From Burkholderiales bacterium RIFCSPLOWO2_12_FULL_61_40 (GTDB taxonomy: Bacteria > Pseudomonadota > Gammaproteobacteria > Burkholderiales > Burkholderiaceae_C), in assembly GCA_001770935.1 (NCBI GenBank), contig MESI01000128.1, forward strand, positions 1 to 39,359: a DNA stretch of 39,359 bases, written 5' to 3'. This document shows, piece by piece, positions 7,835-14,847 of this stretch. The notes under the pieces were generated by a model. It searched no databases. It worked only from the letters and a program-made list of their open reading frames with translations, and was not told the origin of the DNA. The position numbers and the translations under genes were made by a program. Each line of letters starts with the position of its first letter. The first letter of the stretch is position 1.

Positions 7835-8015
7835 TCTTCGTCCTTTCCGCCGGCGAACACCGTCACCTCGGAGTAATGGCGCAGTTGTTCGACATAGGTC
7901 CGTAATTCATGTGGGTTTTCTTGCGCATTTTTACGTCCTCGGCCCGTTTGTTGCGGACGGCGGTGCGGCTGCTGGTGGTTGCGGTGTCTTTAACGGATAG
8001 GCATTTCAACCCCAT
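7831..8015 (-). CDS. Small protein ahead of the ATPase (apparent frameshift)
   Basis: ATG 8015 opens MGLKCLSVKDTATTSSRT...NKRAEDVK. The frame then runs into text that does not look like protein, while the next frame continues NAQENPHELRTYVEQLRHYSEVTVFAGG and ends in a TGA that overlaps the ATPase ATG. The switch coincides with a T5 run on the plus strand (7928-7932); one more base would join both parts into a 61-residue basic/acidic protein. I do not recognise it. The overlap with the ATPase supports a real small first gene of the operon. As written, the 50-residue product of the first frame ends at 7863. A GATACT -10-like element lies exactly 7 nt before the ATG. Confidence 0.5.
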
Positions 8016-8022
8016 GAGGCCA

Positions 8023-8028
8023 AGTATC
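8023..8028 (-). promoter_or_regulatory. Candidate extended -10 (GTGCGATACTTGGC), 7 nt before ATG
   Basis: On the minus strand TGC-GATACT ends 7 nt before the ATG at 8015, so a transcript from it would be leaderless or nearly so. The same GTGCGATACTTGGC-N3-ATG arrangement occurs before the SulP gene at 26106-26122. Confidence 0.4.
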
Positions 8029-8110
8029 GCACCTCGGCAGAGCCCGCGACCCGCTGAAATACCTGCACATCTCCCGCAGCGGGAAAAGTTCGGCGCGTTT
8101 GCGCGCGGTC

Positions 8111-9112
8111 TCAGCGGTGGGCCAGGGGGCGGCGCTCGCGCAGCGTCTGCGAGGGCAATTCGCCAAAAAACCGGCGGTAATCGGCGGCAAACTGGCTCAG
8201 GTGCCAGAAGCCGTAACGCGTGGCGATGTCGGACACCGTGGTCTGCTCGGGTGTGGCTTGCTCCAGCGCGCGGCGGGCGGCGTTCAGGCCAAAGGCGCTG
8301 AGGTAGGCCTTGGGCGTGCAGCCCATGGTTTTGTGGAAACAGTCCTGCAGCGCGCGTCGGCTGATGCCCAGCTGCGCGCACAGGTCGTGCACCTTCACAC
8401 ACTGGTCGTTGTGCGCCACCACGTAGTCGCGCACCCGCTGCATGACGCGCCGCGCATGCTGGGTGGCCACTGTTTCACGCGGCTGCAGTTCTTGCTGGGT
8501 CAGCAGAAAACCCAGGCGCGACAAGGTGTCGTCCAGCAGGTGTTCCAGCGCGTGGGGCGCGAGGGTGTCGGGCATCACGGCAATGGTCTGCAGCGTTTGT
8601 GTCAGCCACCAGCGAAAGGTCTCGATGGCCGCGTCCGTCACCTTGAGCACCGGGCGGCTCAAGGCCTGCGACAGCAGTTCGGCGCCGCCTTCCTCGGCGG
8701 TGTAGCGCTGCAAGGTGTCGGTCTGCACCACCACCCCAAAAAAACCAAAGTCATTGGGCGTGGTGAGCTGGAATTCGGCGTGGCCGCTGCGCACGGCCAC
8801 CATGTCCGCCTCGATCGGCGTGCCCTCGATGTGGCTGATCTGTTGGGGCCGCACCGGTACGCCAAACCACACTGCCTGCGGCCAGGTTTTGCAGGTCTGC
8901 ACCAGGGCGCGGCTGGACGACTCCATAAACAGCTGCACGGGCCCCATGAGCAGCTCATTGAGGGCGCCGTGAAAAGGGCCGGGTGTCAGCTGGTCGTAGA
9001 CCTGCTGCCACCCGGTGATGCTTTGCGCCAGCGAGTTGACCCCCATGGCCTGGGTCATGTGCCACGCCAGCTCTGCGCTGCTGGGCGGGGGGGGAGTCGG
9101 AGTCGTCGGCAT
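8111..9112 (-). CDS. eutR: AraC-family activator EutR
   Basis: 333-residue transcription activator that in enterobacteria senses ethanolamine plus adenosylcobalamin and turns on eut. The N-terminal half carries EutR-like text (ITGWQQVYDQLTPGPFHGALNELLMGPVQLFMESS, WPQAVWFGVPV, EFQLTTPNDFGFFGVVV), which separates it from generic AraC proteins. The C-terminal 100 residues are the two helix-turn-helix AraC domain (VHDLCAQLGISRRALQDCFHKTMGCTPKAYL and VSDIATRYGFWHLSQFAADYRRFFGELPSQTL). It follows the ethanolamine permease by 34 nt on the same strand, so eat-eutR is probably one unit. The eut structural operon is now separated from it by about 2.9 kb of inserted material. Confidence 0.93.
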   Translation of the reverse strand: MPTTPTPPPPSSAELAWHMTQAMGVNSLAQSITGWQQVYDQLTPGPFHGALNELLMGPVQLFMESSSRALVQTCKTWPQAVWFGVPVRPQQISHIEGTPIEADMVAVRSGHAEFQLTTPNDFGFFGVVVQTDTLQRYTAEEGGAELLSQALSRPVLKVTDAAIETFRWWLTQTLQTIAVMPDTLAPHALEHLLDDTLSRLGFLLTQQELQPRETVATQHARRVMQRVRDYVVAHNDQCVKVHDLCAQLGISRRALQDCFHKTMGCTPKAYLSAFGLNAARRALEQATPEQTTVSDIATRYGFWHLSQFAADYRRFFGELPSQTLRERRPLAHR

Positions 9113-9146
9113 GGCGCGTACAGTGGGGCCGCAAACTGCGGTGTGT

Positions 9147-10568
9147 TCAGCGGGTCACCGAGGATAAGCCTGCAGCGCCAACCAAGTCCGCACCGGGTTT
9201 TTTGGAGCCGGTGTGCAGCAGGGATTCACGGCGGCGGGCGGTGCTCAGGAAGTAGACGTAACCCACGGCCATCAGGCCCAGGAACACCCCTGCCATCAGC
9301 GGGTTGTAGTACACCATGGTGGCCAGACACACCAGCGCACCCAGCAGCGCAAAACCGGGAACCCAGGGGAACAGGGGTGCGCGGAAGGAACGCTCCAGCT
9401 TCGGTTCGCTGATACGCAGCTTGAACAGGCTGGCCATGCTCAGGATGTACATCACGATGGCGCCGAACACCGACATGGTCACGATGTTGGCGGTCAGGGT
9501 CTGGCCGCCCAGGGTGATCAGCTGGTCGCTGAAGATGGCGGCAATGCCGACGGCACCGCCCGCCAGGATGGCGAAATGCGGGGTGTGGCGGGTGGCATGC
9601 ACCCGGCCCAGCACCTCAGGCAAAAAACCGGCCCGCGACAGGGCGTAAATTTGCCGTGAGTAGCCCAGAATAATGCCGTGGAAGGACGCCACCAGGCCAA
9701 ACAGTCCCAGCCACACCAGCATGTGCAACCAGCCGCTGTTTTCACCCACAATGAGTTTCATGGCCTGGGGCAGCGGGTCGTTCAGGTTGGACAGCTTGGT
9801 CCAGTCGCCCGCACCACCGGCAAACACCATGACCCCGGTGGCCAGCACCACCAGCGTGAGGATGCCGCCAATGTAGGCAATGGGGATGGAGCGCTTGGGG
9901 GTCTTGGCTTCTTCGGCGGCCATGGCCACGCCTTCAATGGCGAGGAAAAACCAGATCGCAAACGGAATCGCCGCAAACATGCCGGGAATGGACGCCAGGC
10001 TGAAACTGTCTTGCCCGGCCCAGCCGCCCTTGACGAAGTTGGCCACCGAGAAGCCCGGCGACACCACGCCCATGAACACCAGCAGCTCGAAGATGGCCAG
10101 CAAGGTCACGCCCAGCTCAAACATCGCCGCAATCTGCACCCCCAGAATATTCAGGGTCATGAAGACCACATAGGCCCCGACGGCTGCGGTTTTGGGGTCC
10201 AGCGTGGGGAACTGCACGTTCAGGTAGGCGCCGATGGCCAGCGCAATCGCCGGGGGCGCGAACACAAACTCCACCAGGGTGGCAAAACCGGCCAGGTAGC
10301 CGCCGGTGGGGCCAAAGGCGCGGCGGCTGTATTCGAAGGGTCCGCCGGCGTGCGGGATGGAGGTGGTCAGCTCGGTGAAGCTGAAAATGAAGGTGGTGTA
10401 CATCAGGGCGATGAAGGTGGAGGTCACCAAGAAACCCAGCGTACCGGCGGAGGCCCAGCCGTAGCTCCAGCCGAAATACTCGCCCGAAATGACCAGGCCC
10501 ACCGCAATGCCCCACAGTTGAACGGTTCCCAGCGTCTTGTTCAGGCCAGGGGATGAATTTTGACTCAT
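9147..10568 (-). CDS. eat: Ethanolamine permease (APC superfamily)
   Basis: 473-residue amino acid-polyamine-organocation transporter of the ethanolamine permease type, taking up ethanolamine. About twelve hydrophobic segments, starting with LWGIAVGLVISGEYFGWSYGW, and ELTTSIPHAGGPFEYSRRAFGPTGGYLAG, the substrate-site region typical of this group. WFFLAIEGVAMAAEEAKTPKRSIPIAYI is the conserved TM6 region and loop. I start at ATG 10568 (MSQNSSPGL, GGAAA upstream) rather than the more upstream open frame. It replaces the EutH transporter of enterobacterial loci and stands directly before eutR. Confidence 0.93.
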   Translation of the reverse strand: MSQNSSPGLNKTLGTVQLWGIAVGLVISGEYFGWSYGWASAGTLGFLVTSTFIALMYTTFIFSFTELTTSIPHAGGPFEYSRRAFGPTGGYLAGFATLVEFVFAPPAIALAIGAYLNVQFPTLDPKTAAVGAYVVFMTLNILGVQIAAMFELGVTLLAIFELLVFMGVVSPGFSVANFVKGGWAGQDSFSLASIPGMFAAIPFAIWFFLAIEGVAMAAEEAKTPKRSIPIAYIGGILTLVVLATGVMVFAGGAGDWTKLSNLNDPLPQAMKLIVGENSGWLHMLVWLGLFGLVASFHGIILGYSRQIYALSRAGFLPEVLGRVHATRHTPHFAILAGGAVGIAAIFSDQLITLGGQTLTANIVTMSVFGAIVMYILSMASLFKLRISEPKLERSFRAPLFPWVPGFALLGALVCLATMVYYNPLMAGVFLGLMAVGYVYFLSTARRRESLLHTGSKKPGADLVGAAGLSSVTR

Positions 10569-10703
10569 AGCAGCATTTCCAATCGTGTTGTAGGGTGCCC
10601 GCTGGCGACAAGTGGGCGTGGCAAACCGCGCCCAATGCGCGATTGCGGATCGGACTATGGGCACGAATCCGCCGGAGCACTATCAAATTTCAGCAGCTTC
10701 TTG

Positions 10704-10717
10704 AAACCCTAGGGTTT
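10704..10717. promoter_or_regulatory. Perfect palindrome AAACCCTAGGGTTT upstream of eat
   Basis: A fully symmetric 14-mer about 140 bp upstream of the eat ATG. It is A+T-flanked and intergenic, suggesting an operator; the regulator is unknown. Confidence 0.4.
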
Positions 10718-10794
10718 ACGAGCATAGGGAAATTGCGGAGAAAAGTCGGCCTGCCGGAGGCAGCATTTTTCCTGTGCCTGGTGCACATTTCTTA

Positions 10795-10852
10795 AGCAAA
10801 AAATGCCTCTAGCCCGCGCGGAATATGCGCAGGCAGCTCCTGAAAAAGGAGC
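10795..10852. repeat. Short intergenic hairpin repeat, copy A
   Basis: GCCTCTAGCCCGCGCGGAAT... ending in the hairpin GCTCCT-GAAAA-AGGAGC. It aligns without gaps over 48 bp with the copy at 17052-17109. Repeats with this GCCTC..AGCGC..AGCTA layout are common between genes in Comamonadaceae. It sits just 3' of a gene and may act as a terminator. Confidence 0.7.
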
Positions 10853-10879
10853 AAAAGTGCCGCTCCCCGGACCGGACGC

Positions 10880-12400
10880 CTACTCTTCCTCGTGCAGCAA
10901 ACTCAACCCGATGGCGCCGCGCCTACGCAGCCAGGGACTGGGGCGGTAGCGCGGGTCGCTGTAGACGGTACCCATGTTGAACAGCACCTCCAGCACATTG
11001 GTGGGGCCCAGCAGGTTGCCCATGGCCAGCGGCCCCATGGGGTAACCCAGGCCCAGGGTGACGGCGGTTTCCAGGTCCGCCGGGGAGCAGATGCCTTGCT
11101 GGCAGATGTCGGTGGCGATGTTGACGATGGTGGCGACCACGCGCTGGGTGACAAAACCGCCGCTGTCGCGCACCACGCTCACCGCCTTGCCGTCGCGTGC
11201 CATCAGGGCATGGGCGGCCTGGCGCATGTCGGGGCGGGTGGCCGGGTTGGTGGCCAGCACGCGCCGGCGGGTCGTGGCGTCGTCCACCAGCATGTCGATG
11301 CCGACGGTGCGCGAGGGGTCCAGCCGCTCCACCACGGCCACCGTGGTGACGTCAAAACCCAGCGGCGCCACCAGGGTCAGGGCGTCGGGCGAAGGCGATG
11401 CGCCGGTCTCGATCCTGGCGCCCAGGTTTTTCAGCAGCAAGAGCAGTTCGGCCCGCCGCGAGGCGCGCGGCGACACCCACACTGGTGGCATCTCGTCCAC
11501 CTCCGGCACCGGCGGCTCGGCGGGCATCTGGGCCTGGCCGCCTGCGTAGCGGTAAAAACCTTCGCCCACCTTTTTGCCCAGCACCCCACCGGCCAGGCGC
11601 TGCGCGGTGATGACGCTGGGGCGAAAGCGGGGTTCCTCAAAGTACTGGTGGTAGATTGACTCCATCACCGGGTGGGAGACGTCCAGCCCGGTCAGGTCCA
11701 TCAGCTCGAAGGGGCCCAGCTTGAAGCCCATCTGGTCTTTCAAAATGCGGTCCACGGTGGCGAAATCCGCCACGCCTTCGCTGACGATGCGCAAGGCCTC
11801 GGTGCCATAACCCCGCCCGGCGTGGTTGACGATGAAGCCGGGCGTGTCTTGCGCCTGCACCGGCGTGTGCCCCATCTGCCGGGCATAGGCCGCCAGTTGC
11901 TGGCACACCGTGGGGGAGGTCTTGAGCCCGGCGACCACCTCCACCACCTTCATCAAGGGCACGGGGTTGAAGAAGTGGAATCCGGCGAACTGGGCCGGGC
12001 GCTGCAGCGGCGCGGCAATGGCCGTGATGGAGAGCGATGAGGTGTTGGTGGCCAGCACCGTGGCCGGGCCCACCAGGGCCTCCAACTCGGCGAACAGCCG
12101 GGTTTTGACGTCCAGGCGCTCCACAATGGCTTCCACCACCAGATCGCACGCGGCCAGGGCGGCCAGCGTGTCCGCGCACAGGAGCCGGGCCTTGTAGTCG
12201 GCCACCTGGGCGGCGTCCAGCCGCCCTTTTGCACAGAGGGTGTCCCATTGGGCAAACACGGTGGCCTGCGCGGTGCGCGTGGCCTCGGCCTGCATATCAA
12301 ACAGCGTAACGGTGCTACCCGCTTGCACGGCGATTTGGGCAATGCCCCGGCCCATGGCCCCGGCACCGACGATGCCCATGGTGGAAAAGATGGATTTCAT
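10880..12400 (-). CDS. 3-hydroxyacyl-CoA dehydrogenase
   Basis: 506-residue NAD-dependent (S)-3-hydroxyacyl-CoA dehydrogenase of the PaaH/FadB2-like stand-alone type, with two tandem dehydrogenase C-terminal domains. The Rossmann motif is GIVGAGAMGRGIAQ (9-22), followed by the acidic FDMQ, NTSSLSITAIA, GFHFFNPVPLMKVVEVV with the catalytic His, and DTPGFIVNHAGRGYGTEALRI. The second half repeats the pattern (DSGGFVTQRVVATIVN, LGLGYPMGPLAMGN). I start at ATG 12400 (MKSIFSTMGIVG); the longer open frame upstream runs into the divergent mnmC promoter region. It may serve beta-oxidation or phenylacetate-type pathways; the neighbours do not decide. Confidence 0.88.
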   Translation of the reverse strand: MKSIFSTMGIVGAGAMGRGIAQIAVQAGSTVTLFDMQAEATRTAQATVFAQWDTLCAKGRLDAAQVADYKARLLCADTLAALAACDLVVEAIVERLDVKTRLFAELEALVGPATVLATNTSSLSITAIAAPLQRPAQFAGFHFFNPVPLMKVVEVVAGLKTSPTVCQQLAAYARQMGHTPVQAQDTPGFIVNHAGRGYGTEALRIVSEGVADFATVDRILKDQMGFKLGPFELMDLTGLDVSHPVMESIYHQYFEEPRFRPSVITAQRLAGGVLGKKVGEGFYRYAGGQAQMPAEPPVPEVDEMPPVWVSPRASRRAELLLLLKNLGARIETGASPSPDALTLVAPLGFDVTTVAVVERLDPSRTVGIDMLVDDATTRRRVLATNPATRPDMRQAAHALMARDGKAVSVVRDSGGFVTQRVVATIVNIATDICQQGICSPADLETAVTLGLGYPMGPLAMGNLLGPTNVLEVLFNMGTVYSDPRYRPSPWLRRRGAIGLSLLHEEE

Positions 12401-12480
12401 GCGCCGGATTATGAACTTGCACGCCGTCTTCTTCCACCCCATCCAGGCCAGATAATCGAGCCACAGCCTGAACCTTTTGC

Positions 12481-14268
12481 ATGACCAACGACGCACCTTC
12501 TCCCGCCGATGCGCGCCAGGATTCGGCCAACCATGGGGCCGACCATTGGGCCGGGCAAGACGCCTGGTGCCTGCTGCACACCGCGTTCGGGCAGGGCGCC
12601 CATTTTTTGCATACCTGGGCCGCCTGGCGCGCGGACCCGCTGCGCCCACGCATGCTGCACTACGTCGCCCTGACGCCGCACGCGCCGGACGTGCCGCACC
12701 CACCGGCTGGCGGGGGCTGGCCGCCGCTGCCAGCGGATCCCGTCGCCCGAGCGCTGGCCTTGCAGACGCAATGTGCGGGCCTGGTGCCGGGCCAGCACCG
12801 CCTGTGTTTCGAGGACGGGCAGGTGTTGCTGACCCTGTGCATCGGCCCCGCCCAGGCCCTGCTGCGCGAGCAGCAGTTCGAGGCCGATGGGGTGGTGCTG
12901 GCGCAAGCCCAACCCGATGGGTGCACGCCCGATCCCTGGGATGACTGGGCCGTCAAGGCGCTGGTGCGTTGCTGTCGGCGCGGCACCCAGCTGACGCTGT
13001 GGCAACCCCAGCCCGGCGTGCAGCACAGCCTGCGCCAATGTGGCTTTGTGCTGCAAGAGCCACCGGATGGCATCGCCACGGATTGCGTTGCGGCGGTGCA
13101 GACGCAGCACGGTGTGTTCGACCCGCGTTGGGAACTCAAAACCACGCGCGAACCCTGGCGCCGTGCCCGTGCCGCGCCCCAAAGCTGCGCGGTCATCGGT
13201 GCCGGACTGGCTGGTGCCAGCGTCGCCGCCTCCCTGGCCCGCCGGGGCTGGCAGGTGCAGGTGCTGGACCAGGCCGACAGCCCGGCCGCAGGCGCCTCCG
13301 GCCTGCCTGTCGGCCTGGCCGCGCCCCATGTGTCGGTGGACGACTGTGTGTTGTCGCGCCTGTCGCGCAGCGGCGTGCGCCTGAGCCTGCAGCAGGCCCG
13401 CCAACTGCTGATCGCCGGGCAGGATTGGGCACCCAGCGGCGTGCATGAGTACCTCTTTGACGAACAGGCGCCGCAACCCACCCGCTGGCACCGCCACGCC
13501 GCATGGATCAAGCCGGGCGCGCTGGTGCGGGCCTGGCTGGGGCAGCCGGGCATCCAGTTCCGGGGGGGCGTGCAGGTGCAAACCCTGCAGCGCGATGCGG
13601 CGGGCTGGACCTTGCTGGACCCTGCTGGTCAGGCCATCACCACCGCCACCCGCGTGGTGCTGGCCAATGCCACCGGTGCGCTGCCCCTGCTGCAACGGAC
13701 GCAGGCCGCGCAGCCCGACTTGCCGCTGGGTTGGCACCAACTTCCTGCGGTGTACGGCGTGCGCGGTCTGGTCAGTTGGGCGGCGCATGACGCGCCGGAA
13801 ACCCGCCCCTTTCCCCCCGGCCCGGTCAATGGCAGCGGCAGCCTCATCCCCCATGTGCCGTATGACGGCGACACGCGCTGGTTTGTGGGCGCCAGCTACC
13901 AGCCCCTGGGCCCGCCCGAGTGGCCGGACGACAAAAACCACGGCGCCAATGTGCTGCGCCTGGAAAAGTTGCAACCCGCCCTGTTTGAGGCTTTGACCCC
14001 GGTGTTCGAGGCCGGTGCGCTGCAGGCCTGGAAGGGCGTGCGCTGTGTCACGGCAGACCGCTTGCCGATGGTGGGCAGCCTGCAAGACGAGGATCAGAGC
14101 CTGTGGATGTGCGCGGGCATGGGCTCGCGCGGCTTGAGCCACGCACCGCTGTGCGCCGAACTGCTGGCGGCCCAGTGGGCGGGCGAGCCGCTGCCCATCG
14201 AGGCCTCGCTGGCCCAAGCCTTGCAGGCCAGGCGGCGCGGGCTGGGCGCAAAAACAAGCCCCGTGTGA
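12481..14268 (+). CDS. mnmC: MnmC-like tRNA modification protein with degenerate methyltransferase half
   Basis: 595 residues. In the family the C-terminal FAD-dependent oxidoreductase removes carboxymethyl from cmnm5(s2)U34 of tRNA and the N-terminal domain then methylates the product. The oxidase half is intact: SCAVIGAGLAGASVAASLARRGWQVQVLD (FAD Rossmann, GxGxxG 240-245), GASGLPVGLAAPH and the C-terminal KGVRCVTADRLPMVGSL..GMGSRGLSHAPL. The N-terminal half keeps the outline (HTAFGQGAHFLHTWAAW, QHSLRQCGFVL), but the usual acidic DGFAP motif is replaced by VLAQAQPDGCTPDPW around 139-153. Methyltransferase activity is therefore doubtful. It is divergent from the dehydrogenase gene. Confidence 0.85.
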   Translation: MTNDAPSPADARQDSANHGADHWAGQDAWCLLHTAFGQGAHFLHTWAAWRADPLRPRMLHYVALTPHAPDVPHPPAGGGWPPLPADPVARALALQTQCAGLVPGQHRLCFEDGQVLLTLCIGPAQALLREQQFEADGVVLAQAQPDGCTPDPWDDWAVKALVRCCRRGTQLTLWQPQPGVQHSLRQCGFVLQEPPDGIATDCVAAVQTQHGVFDPRWELKTTREPWRRARAAPQSCAVIGAGLAGASVAASLARRGWQVQVLDQADSPAAGASGLPVGLAAPHVSVDDCVLSRLSRSGVRLSLQQARQLLIAGQDWAPSGVHEYLFDEQAPQPTRWHRHAAWIKPGALVRAWLGQPGIQFRGGVQVQTLQRDAAGWTLLDPAGQAITTATRVVLANATGALPLLQRTQAAQPDLPLGWHQLPAVYGVRGLVSWAAHDAPETRPFPPGPVNGSGSLIPHVPYDGDTRWFVGASYQPLGPPEWPDDKNHGANVLRLEKLQPALFEALTPVFEAGALQAWKGVRCVTADRLPMVGSLQDEDQSLWMCAGMGSRGLSHAPLCAELLAAQWAGEPLPIEASLAQALQARRRGLGAKTSPV

Positions 14269-14296
14269 GCGATGGCAGGGCTTGGGTCTGCCGCGC

Positions 14297-14617
14297 TCAG
14301 TCCTCAAACCGCGGCATGGACAGTCCTTCGGCGGGCTCTCCGGTTTCGCGGTCGATCCAGACGGACATGCCGATTTCGTCTTCCGCCTCCTGCAGCGATT
14401 CCCCCGGCTCGGGAGATTCACCGTTGGCTACATTCATGTCCGCCAGGGCCTCTTCCAGGGTTGTAAAGGGGCCAAATTCCTGCTTGCCGTCGGGCGCCTG
14501 CCAATGGTAGCCATCGGGTCGCAGCCGGACCAGATCCATACCGTTGTCTGCGATCGACTCCTTGACGGCAACCGCTGTTTCACTCTCGATACGGGTATCT
14601 ATGATTTTGCGGGGCAT
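14297..14617 (-). CDS. Small hypothetical protein
   Basis: 106 residues, acidic C-terminal half, no signal peptide or membrane segment. It starts MPRKIIDTRIESETAVAVKE and includes GYHWQAPDGKQEFGPFTTLEEALADMN, a pattern reminiscent of short proteins with a single beta-hairpin repeat. I do not recognise the family. A GGACC/AAGGACC stretch stands before the ATG. It is convergent with mnmC (28-bp gap). Confidence 0.65.
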   Translation of the reverse strand: MPRKIIDTRIESETAVAVKESIADNGMDLVRLRPDGYHWQAPDGKQEFGPFTTLEEALADMNVANGESPEPGESLQEAEDEIGMSVWIDRETGEPAEGLSMPRFED

Positions 14618-14683
14618 GGTGGTCCTTTGCGTCCAATACGTAAGTTCAATCAGGCAAGGTTACGCGCCACATGGTAGCTGTGT

Positions 14684-14697
14684 TTGACCTGGGTCAA
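14684..14697. promoter_or_regulatory. FNR/ANR-type box TTGAC-CTGG-GTCAA
   Basis: A perfect inverted repeat matching the FNR/CRP-superfamily layout (consensus TTGAT-N4-ATCAA) in the 230-bp space between the divergent hypothetical gene and parA. It could place either gene under oxygen control; it is about 157 bp from the parA ATG and 73 bp from the other start. Confidence 0.5.
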
Positions 14698-14847
14698 CCA
14701 CAACCATTTCACCCACCGGGCGCATGTCCCTGCCCTGAATGCACTGTACCTGCTTTGAAAAAACTGTGGGAGATGTTTGGGGATACACGGGTTGACGGGC
14801 TGGCGCCCTTAAACTTCATGCCATTCCAACTTTGAGGCGGGCCCGGT

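Larger units (their letters stand above)
10569..10879. other. Intergenic region between eat and the acyl-CoA dehydrogenase gene
   Basis: 311 bp with no gene. It holds the presumed eat promoter (minus strand), a perfect 14-bp palindrome (10704-10717) and, next to the 3' end of the 3-hydroxyacyl-CoA dehydrogenase gene, one copy of a short hairpin repeat (10795-10852). Confidence 0.8.

Noticed and set aside
12409..14421. 670-codon minus-strand open frame opposite mnmC
   Set aside because: Low-complexity His/Gln/Arg-rich text typical of antisense frames; the plus strand encodes MnmC with an intact FAD domain.
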